Below are positions 6,240-11,127 of a stretch of 11,127 nucleotides of DNA, one piece after another. Position 1 is the first letter of the stretch. Every line of letters begins with the position of its first letter. Made by a program: the position numbers and the translations under genes. A model generated the notes under the pieces. The model was not told the DNA's origin and did no database searches. It saw nothing but the letters and a program-made list of their open reading frames with translations. The stretch comes from JBEDUK01 sp040414485 (GTDB taxonomy: Bacteria > Actinomycetota > UBA4738), in assembly GCA_040414485.1 (NCBI GenBank), contig JBEDUK010000023.1, forward strand, positions 1-11,127. The letters are read 5' to 3'.

Positions 6240-7568
6240 ATGCGTCTGGCCAGGCGGCTATCGGTGCTGGCCGTACTCGCCGTGCTCGCGGCGGCGTGTC
6301 GAAGCAGCGGCAACAGCAGCACGGGAACTCCCACGGGAGCCCAGACCGCCCAGAACATCGGCAGGGTCAGCGTGCTGAGCGCGATGGAGCCATCGGAGGC
6401 CCAGGCGCTGCAGACGGTCATCGACAACGACATCAACAAGAACGCGGATTACGTCGCGACGGTCGAGGCCAACGCCGACTTCGAGGAGCAGGTCAAGATC
6501 AGGGTCGAGGGCGGCAACCCACCCGACATCGCGTTTTACCCCCAACCGGGCTCGGTGATCGAGCAGGCGAAGGCCGGCAAGGCCATCGCCCTGGAGGACC
6601 TGGGGCTGAACGTGGCGCAGATGCAGAAGGACTTCGGGCCCTACCTCATGGGGCTCGTCGAGTACAACGGCAAGCACTACGGCGTTCCGACGAACGTGAA
6701 CCTGAAGAGCATGATCTGGTACCCGAAGGACGACTTCGACAAGGCCGGATATCAGATCCCCAAGACCTGGGACGAGCTGATGGCCCTGTCCGACCAGATC
6801 AAGAAGGCCGGCGGGACGCCATGGTGCGTCGGGTTCGAAAGCGGCGGCGCCACCGGATGGCCGGCAACCGACTGGATGGAAGACATCATGCTTCGGACCG
6901 CCGGCACGGCCACCTACGACAAGTGGGTCAAGCATGAGATCCCGTTCAACGACCCGTCGGTCGTCAAGGCCGGGCAGTTGTTCGGCGACGTCATGTTCCA
7001 CCCGGGGTGGGTGCTCGGCGGCGCCGCGCAGACTCCTTCGATCGCGTTCGGCGACGCTCCGCTGCCCATGTTCAAGGAGCCTCCGGGGTGCTGGCTGCAT
7101 CGGCAGGCGAACTTCATCAACGCGTTCTTCCCCACCGACGCGAAGGCCGGCACGGACTACGACTTCTTCCCGTTCCCGACCATCGACGACCCGAACCAGC
7201 AGGCCGCGCTGATCGGCGGGGAGTACGGCGTGATCTTCCGCAACGCGCCCGAGGTGAAGGACTTCATCGAGAAGTTCGCCGGGACCAAGGTCCAGTGCGA
7301 CCAGGGCGGCAGTGAGGCCACATCCCGGATCTCGCCGAACACCACCGTGGCGCCGAGCTGCTACGCGAACTCGATCCTCGCCCAGGCGTCAACGGTCGTC
7401 GCGGCGGCGATCAAGAGCGGCAACGCCCGATTCGACGCGTCGGACGCCATGCCGTCGGCCGTCGGTTCCGGGAGCTTCTGGACCGGCATGGTGAAGTACA
7501 TGCAGGGTGGACCGGACACGCTCGAAGCGGTGCTGAACGACATCGAGAAGAGCTGGCCGACGAGCTGA
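6240..7568 (+). CDS. aglE: AglE-like sugar-binding lipoprotein of ABC importer
   Basis: A 442-residue extracytoplasmic solute-binding protein that delivers sugar to the permeases. The ATG at 6240 follows a GGAAGGGGG binding site (6224-6232) and starts a lipoprotein signal: MRLARR, a hydrophobic core, and LAAA-Cys20 as lipobox with Ala rather than Leu at -3. A Ser/Thr/Gly linker (21-38) tethers the domain to the membrane. Features shared with the alpha-glucoside binding protein AglE, as I recall it, include PPDIAFYPQPG (94-104), GGTPWCVGFESGGATGWPATDW (191-212), 'MLRTAGTATYDKWVKHEIPF' (217-236), FFPFPTID (309-316), and 'RFDASDAMPSAVGSGSFWTGMV' (397-418). Aromatic residues that stack on sugars are frequent. 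Four cysteines in the mature domain (196, 284, 353, 374) may form disulphides. Stem-loops flank the gene on both sides. Sugar specificity is inferred from similarity only; maltose, trehalose or sucrose would be usual for AglE. Confidence 0.9.
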   Translation: MRLARRLSVLAVLAVLAAACRSSGNSSTGTPTGAQTAQNIGRVSVLSAMEPSEAQALQTVIDNDINKNADYVATVEANADFEEQVKIRVEGGNPPDIAFYPQPGSVIEQAKAGKAIALEDLGLNVAQMQKDFGPYLMGLVEYNGKHYGVPTNVNLKSMIWYPKDDFDKAGYQIPKTWDELMALSDQIKKAGGTPWCVGFESGGATGWPATDWMEDIMLRTAGTATYDKWVKHEIPFNDPSVVKAGQLFGDVMFHPGWVLGGAAQTPSIAFGDAPLPMFKEPPGCWLHRQANFINAFFPTDAKAGTDYDFFPFPTIDDPNQQAALIGGEYGVIFRNAPEVKDFIEKFAGTKVQCDQGGSEATSRISPNTTVAPSCYANSILAQASTVVAAAIKSGNARFDASDAMPSAVGSGSFWTGMVKYMQGGPDTLEAVLNDIEKSWPTS

Positions 7569-7587
7569 GGGCTGGAGGGAGCCCTCC
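7569..7587 (+). other. Small inverted repeats just after the binding-protein stop
   Basis: GGGCT pairs with AGCCC across a GGAGGG loop (7569-7584), and alternatively GGAGGG faces CCCTCC with a two-base gap (7574-7587). The two are mutually exclusive. They immediately follow the stop codon and precede the larger hairpin at 7608-7632. They may assist it, but each is short and could be chance in GC-rich DNA. Confidence 0.25.
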
Positions 7588-7607
7588 CGGAGCGCATGAA
7601 GGGCCAG

Positions 7608-7632
7608 GCGGGAGCGGCCGTGCCGCTCCCGC
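7608..7632 (+). terminator. Stable hairpin between binding-protein and permease genes
   Basis: GCGGGAGCGGC pairs perfectly over 11 bp with GCCGCTCCCGC around a CGT loop. It lies in the 91-base gap between the binding-protein stop and the permease start, with no T-tract. Hairpins in this place in sugar ABC operons usually act as partial terminators or protect the upstream mRNA, so that binding protein is made in excess over membrane components. That role is inferred here. Confidence 0.6.
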
Positions 7633-7659
7633 GGGTCCGCCGAGGGGAGGAGGGGATGC

Positions 7660-8817
7660 GTGGGGTCGCCGACAACCCGTAAGGCCACCGCGCAGACGGG
7701 GGTGATCGAACCGGAGCCGGCCCGGGGCGGGAGCAGGCCGTGGGTCTACCTGCTGCGGATCGCCGGCGCCATCGCGATCCCGGTGGTCGCCGTCGTCCTG
7801 TTGTGGGCGACGTTCAACTACCTGCGGCGGACCGACGTCAACCGGGCGCTGATCGTCGTCGTCGCGGTCGTGGTGGGCGTCGGGGGCATCTTCTTCCTGT
7901 ACTGGGCCATGAACCGGGTGGTCGGGTTCCTCCCGGCGCGTTACCGGGAGGGTGTCCGGCCCTACGTGTTCGTCGGACCCTGCCTGGTGATCCTGGCCGT
8001 GTTCCTGATCTACCCGGTGATCAACACGATCCTCATCAGCTTCAAGGACTCGACCTCGACGGGCTTCGTCGGGCTCGACAACTACAAGTTCGTGTTCACC
8101 GACCACGACATGCTCATCGCGATCCGCAACACGCTCGGGTGGATCGTCCTGGTGCCGCTCCTCGCGCTGAGCGTGGGCCTGGTCTTCGCCACGATGGCCG
8201 ATCGCCTCAACCGGCGTGGCGAGACGCTCGCCAAATCAATGATCTTCCTTCCCATGGCCATCTCATTCGCCGGGGCGGCCGTGGTGTGGGATTTCGTCTA
8301 CAGCTTCCGGCCGCAGGGGTTCGGCTCGAACATCGGGCTGCTGAACGGGATCGTGATGGGGCTGGGACGGAACCCGGTGCCGTGGCTCGATCAGAAGCCG
8401 TGGAACAACCTGCTGCTGATCGTGATCATGGTCTGGATGCAGACCGGGTTCGCCATGGTGGTCCTCTCCGCCGCCATCAAGGCGATTCCCGAGGGCATCA
8501 TCGAGGCGGCGCGGATCGACGGTGCGTCGGAACTCCAGGTATTTCGCCGCATCACCGTGCCGAGCATCCTGCCCACGATCGTCGTCGTCGCCACCTACAT
8601 GGTCATCAACGCGATGAAGGTGTTCGACATCGTCTTCGTGATGGGCAATCCGGAAGGACGGGGGACACAGGTGATCGCCGAACGGATGATCGCCTGGTTC
8701 TTCATCCGCGGGAACAACGGCCGTGGCGCGGCCATCGCGGTCGTCTTATTCCTGGCGATCATCCCCGTGATGATCTGGAACATCCGTCAGTTCCGCAGAC
8801 AGGAGGCGATCAGATGA
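7660..8817 (+). CDS. aglF: AglF-like ABC sugar permease with extended N-terminus
   Basis: A 385-residue inner-membrane permease of the MalF type. The GTG at 7660 has AGGAGG (7648-7653) 6 bases upstream; the ATG at 7656 is out of frame. Predicted membrane segments lie at about residues 29-50, 63-83, 103-127, 155-178, 192-215, 250-272, 302-325 and 356-376. The first two precede the usual six-segment core, an arrangement close to that of AglF. The ATPase-docking EAA loop is at about 276-307 (EAARIDGASELQVFRRITVP). The block AKSMIFLPMAISFAGAAVVW (191-210), the 'QTGFAMVVLSAAIKAIP' stretch and the ending 'GRGAAIAVVLFLAIIPVMIWN' match AglF as I recall it. It forms a heterodimer with the next permease; the two genes overlap by ATGA (8814-8817), indicating coupled translation and a 1:1 ratio. 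Confidence 0.92.
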   Translation: MGSPTTRKATAQTGVIEPEPARGGSRPWVYLLRIAGAIAIPVVAVVLLWATFNYLRRTDVNRALIVVVAVVVGVGGIFFLYWAMNRVVGFLPARYREGVRPYVFVGPCLVILAVFLIYPVINTILISFKDSTSTGFVGLDNYKFVFTDHDMLIAIRNTLGWIVLVPLLALSVGLVFATMADRLNRRGETLAKSMIFLPMAISFAGAAVVWDFVYSFRPQGFGSNIGLLNGIVMGLGRNPVPWLDQKPWNNLLLIVIMVWMQTGFAMVVLSAAIKAIPEGIIEAARIDGASELQVFRRITVPSILPTIVVVATYMVINAMKVFDIVFVMGNPEGRGTQVIAERMIAWFFIRGNNGRGAAIAVVLFLAIIPVMIWNIRQFRRQEAIR

Positions 8818-9770
8818 GCGCGGTGGCGGCGGACGACCTCGCGCGGCCGGCGGCGACGGCCGCATCGCAGCGCCATGCGGCTTCGTACGAGCCCCGCCGG
8901 GGCGGCTGGTTCGTCCGGATCACGATCCTGGTCGTCGTCATCCTCTGGTTGATCCCCACGCTCGGCGTGCTGATCAGCTCGTTCCGCCCGGCGGATCTGG
9001 TGGAGACCACCGGCTGGTGGACCGTGTTCGCGCATCCGTTCCGAAGCGCCTCCTGGACGCTGCACAACTACCGGACGGCGCTGTCCGCGGGCGGATTCGG
9101 CAACGCGTTCCTGAACAGCCTCGCCGTCACCATCCCCTCCACGGTCATCCCGATCACGATAGCCAGCTTCGCCGCGTACGCCTTCGCATGGATGAGCTTC
9201 CGTGGCCGGCACGTGATGTTCGTGCTCGTCGTCGGCCTGCTGGTGGTCCCGCTGCAGATGGCGCTCATCCCGATCCTGCGCCTGTACACCGGCGGCGCGG
9301 CCATCGGGCGGCTGGTGCTGTTCCCCGACCTGGACCTGGGCGGGACGTTCCTCGCCGTGTGGCTCGCGCACACCGCGTTCGGGCTCCCGCTCGCGGTGTA
9401 CCTCCTGCGGAACTACATCGGACTCCTGCCGTCCTCGGTGATCGAGTCGGCGAAGATCGACGGCGCCGATCACTTCACGATCTTCTGGCGGCTCGTCGTC
9501 CCGCTGTCCGTGCCGGCCATCGCCGCGTTCGCCATCTTCCAGTTCCTGTGGGTCTGGAACGACCTGCTGGTCGCCTACGTGTTCCTGGGGGGCACGCCGC
9601 AGAACCGCGTCCTGACCATCGCGCTCCAGCAGTTGGTCGGCGCCAGAGGAGAGAACTGGGAGGTGCTCACCGCCGCGGCGTTCATCTCGATGGCGCTGCC
9701 GTTGGTCGTGTTCTTCTCATTGCAGCGCTATTTCGTACGCGGGCTCACGGCCGGCTCGGTCAAGGGATGA
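8814..9770 (+). CDS. aglG: AglG-like ABC sugar permease
   Basis: A 318-residue inner-membrane permease of the MalG type, partner of the preceding AglF-like protein. The ATG at 8814 overlaps the upstream stop codon and has AGGAGG (8801-8806) 7 bases upstream. A hydrophilic N-tail (1-31) is followed by segments at about 33-54, 99-126, 133-155, 178-198, 231-256 and 287-305. The EAA loop is well formed (SSVIESAKIDGADHFTIFWR, 207-226), followed by 'LVVPLSVPAIAAFAIFQFLWVWNDLL' in the usual style. It ends with QRYFVRGLTAGSVKG, a tail typical of this permease class. A periplasmic loop around residues 157-177 is longer than in many MalG proteins. The next gene begins 12 bases later. Confidence 0.92.
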   Translation: MSAVAADDLARPAATAASQRHAASYEPRRGGWFVRITILVVVILWLIPTLGVLISSFRPADLVETTGWWTVFAHPFRSASWTLHNYRTALSAGGFGNAFLNSLAVTIPSTVIPITIASFAAYAFAWMSFRGRHVMFVLVVGLLVVPLQMALIPILRLYTGGAAIGRLVLFPDLDLGGTFLAVWLAHTAFGLPLAVYLLRNYIGLLPSSVIESAKIDGADHFTIFWRLVVPLSVPAIAAFAIFQFLWVWNDLLVAYVFLGGTPQNRVLTIALQQLVGARGENWEVLTAAAFISMALPLVVFFSLQRYFVRGLTAGSVKG

Positions 9771-9781
9771 GGGGTGGCGGG

Positions 9782-10354
9782 ATGACACGTAGCGCAGCGA
9801 CGCGCCGCTCGGCGCCGCAGGCGATCACCCCGATCTCGCCCCGGCGCAAGTGGCTCGCGATCACGTTGGCCACCGTGGCCTTCCTGCCGGCCTACTGGTC
9901 GCTGCTCGCGGGCATCGTCTCGTCGGCGTCGAAGGTCACGGACAAGCCGGGGTCCGGCGCGGCGTTCGCCCTGGGTCTCGCGCTGATCCCGTTCGTGTTC
10001 ATGGTCCTCGCGTTCGCGTCGGGCAATCCGCGGGCGCCCGCCGCGGTGGTCCGGGCCATGGTGCTGTCGCTCGTCGTCGGCATCCCCGTGTCCGCCCTGG
10101 CCGGCGACGCGATCACGGGGATCGTGGCCGGGGTCGGCGCCGGCGGGGCGGCCGCGCTGCGCTTCGAGGAGGGCTACACGTGGACGGCCCGGGCGTTCGC
10201 CGTCGCGGTCGCGACCGCCTACACGTTCCTGCTGGTCCGCGTCGCCGGTGACGTGATCGTCCTGGCGGCGCCGATCTTCCCGTTCACGAGCATCGGCGTC
10301 GCCGACCATCTCGCCGAGCGGCGGAAGGAACGCACGAGGGGGCAGGGGAGGTAG
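9782..10354 (+). CDS. Unrecognised small multi-pass membrane protein in transporter operon
   Basis: A 190-residue protein that I cannot assign to a family. A basic N-tail (1-23, with RRK at 21-23) is followed by about five hydrophobic stretches at roughly 24-47, 58-80, 88-125 (possibly two), 135-153 and 156-175, then a highly charged C-tail ending ERRKERTRGQGR. There are no EAA loop, nucleotide-binding, peptidase or redox motifs. The ATG at 9782 is preferred because AGGGG (9770-9774) lies 7 bases upstream. The ATG at 9767, overlapping the permease stop, would add MRGGG and remains possible. It lies between the AglG-like permease and the ATPase with spacings of 11 and 5 bases and with the same codon bias, so it is almost certainly co-transcribed and translated. 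A role as transporter accessory or stabilising subunit is a guess from position only. Confidence 0.75.
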   Translation: MTRSAATRRSAPQAITPISPRRKWLAITLATVAFLPAYWSLLAGIVSSASKVTDKPGSGAAFALGLALIPFVFMVLAFASGNPRAPAAVVRAMVLSLVVGIPVSALAGDAITGIVAGVGAGGAAALRFEEGYTWTARAFAVAVATAYTFLLVRVAGDVIVLAAPIFPFTSIGVADHLAERRKERTRGQGR

Positions 10355-10359
10355 GGCGC

Positions 10360-11127
10360 ATGGCGGAGATCGTGCTGGACCACGTGACGAAGACGTTCGC
10401 CGACGGCACGACGGCGGTGTCGGACCTCAATCTGGACGTCGGAGACGGGGAGTTCATCGTCCTGGTCGGGCCGTCCGGGTGCGGCAAGACGACGGCGCTG
10501 CGGATGGTGGCGGGCCTCGAGTCCCTGAGCGAGGGGACGATCCGCATCGGCGAACGGGTGGTCAACGTCCTTCAGCCGAAGGACCGCGACATCGCGATGG
10601 TGTTTCAGGACTACGCGCTGTATCCGCACATGACCGTCTACGACAACCTCGCGTTCGGGCTGAAGCTGCGGAAGATCCCGCACGAGGAGATCGACAAGCG
10701 GGTCCGGGTGGCGGCGGGCATCCTGGGCCTGGAGGATCTCCTGTCACGCAAGCCGAAGGCGCTCTCCGGCGGGCAGCGTCAGCGCGTCGCGATGGGGCGC
10801 GCGATCGTGCGCAACCCTCAGGCCTTCCTGATGGACGAGCCCCTGTCGAACCTGGACGCCAAGCTCCGCGTCCAGATGCGGTCCGAGATCTCGCGCATCC
10901 AGCGCGAACTGGGCGTCACGACGCTCTACGTCACCCACGATCAGACCGAGGCGATGACCATGGGCGACCGCGTGGCCGTCATCCGCAAGGGCGTCCTCCA
11001 GCAGATCGAGGCGCCCCAGTACCTCTACGACCACCCGGTCAACCTGTTCGTCGCGGGGTTCATCGGCTCCCCCGCCATGAACCTGACCGAAGCGACGCTC
11101 GTCGGGTCGAACGGCTCGCTGGGCGTG
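10360..11127 (+). CDS. Sugar ABC transporter ATPase, AglK/MsmK/UgpC type (3' end outside window)
   Basis: The first 256 residues of the ATP-hydrolysing subunit that powers the importer; the reading frame is open to the window edge. Seen in order: Walker A GPSGCGKTT (37-45), Q-loop Gln83 in VFQDYALYPHMTV, signature LSGGQRQR (135-142), Walker B AFLMDE with catalytic Glu160, D-loop SNLD (163-166), and H-loop His193 in VTHDQTEAMTMGDR. The segment 'VFVAGFIGSPAMN' style sequence at 230-241 (FVAGFIGSPAMN) marks the start of the regulatory OB/TOBE region found in the CUT1 subfamily (MalK, MsmK, UgpC); most of that region lies beyond the edge, and about 100 residues are missing. The ATG at 10360 has GGGGAGG (10345-10351) 8 bases upstream, overlapping the end of the membrane-protein gene. 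Such ATPases often serve several importers, but its place in the operon points to this one. Confidence 0.95.
   Translation, partial: MAEIVLDHVTKTFADGTTAVSDLNLDVGDGEFIVLVGPSGCGKTTALRMVAGLESLSEGTIRIGERVVNVLQPKDRDIAMVFQDYALYPHMTVYDNLAFGLKLRKIPHEEIDKRVRVAAGILGLEDLLSRKPKALSGGQRQRVAMGRAIVRNPQAFLMDEPLSNLDAKLRVQMRSEISRIQRELGVTTLYVTHDQTEAMTMGDRVAVIRKGVLQQIEAPQYLYDHPVNLFVAGFIGSPAMNLTEATLVGSNGSLGV

Noticed and set aside
4862..6439. Open frame of about 525 codons antisense to the LacI gene and the binding-protein start
   Set aside because: It is the complement of clearly coding DNA, spans two genes and an intergenic gap, and shows no domain or ribosome binding site support.
7608..7632. Second LacI operator, since GGGAGCG and CGCTCCC half-sites are present
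   Set aside because: The half-sites are 7 bases apart, whereas LacI-family sites are contiguous around a central CG. The long perfect stem is better explained as an RNA hairpin.

Overview
The window is high-GC throughout, with strongly G/C-biased third codon positions, GTG starts, AGGAGG-type ribosome binding sites and at least one promoter that looks leaderless. This fits an actinomycete-type chromosome, most likely an uncultured member of the Actinomycetota. Nothing in the sequence fixes a genus. Gene density is high, with no gap over 300 bases. There are no tRNA, rRNA, CRISPR or insertion-sequence features, so this looks like ordinary chromosome rather than an island.

Left part (1-2150): the 3' part of a nitroreductase-family flavoprotein runs in from the left edge. 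It is followed by a secreted protein made almost entirely of seven delta-60 repeats, which could form one closed seven-bladed propeller. This gene meets an acyl-CoA dehydrogenase on the minus strand (2148-3320) at a hairpin whose outermost base pairs are the stop codons of both genes.

Divergent region (3321-3515): this carries a heptamer tandem repeat (about six GTGATAC-like units), an 18-bp perfect palindrome of TetR-operator type, and a TTGACA promoter facing right. The promoter fires into a 14-bp LacI-type operator (TGAGAGCGCTCTCA) that overlaps the first codons of the next gene.

Right part (3516 to the end): a plus-strand sugar utilisation locus. Its order is GH1 beta-glycosidase, LacI-family regulator (overlapping the glycosidase by 10 nt), AglE-like sugar-binding lipoprotein, AglF-like permease with extra N-terminal membrane segments, AglG-like permease, an unrecognised small membrane protein, and an AglK/MsmK/UgpC-type ATPase cut by the right edge. 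The inferred scheme is that an oligosaccharide is captured by the lipoprotein, imported by the two permeases with the ATPase, and cleaved in the cytoplasm by GH1. The LacI protein would sense the sugar and repress its own operon from the operator at the start. Stem-loops before and after the binding-protein gene probably set its expression relative to the permeases.

Most genes belong to well-known families and I see no wholly new system. The points most worth a second look are the operator-on-start-codon arrangement, the unknown membrane protein inside the transporter operon, the pairing of a beta-glycosidase with an alpha-glucoside-type transporter, and an acyl-CoA dehydrogenase with glutamate at both alternative catalytic-base positions.
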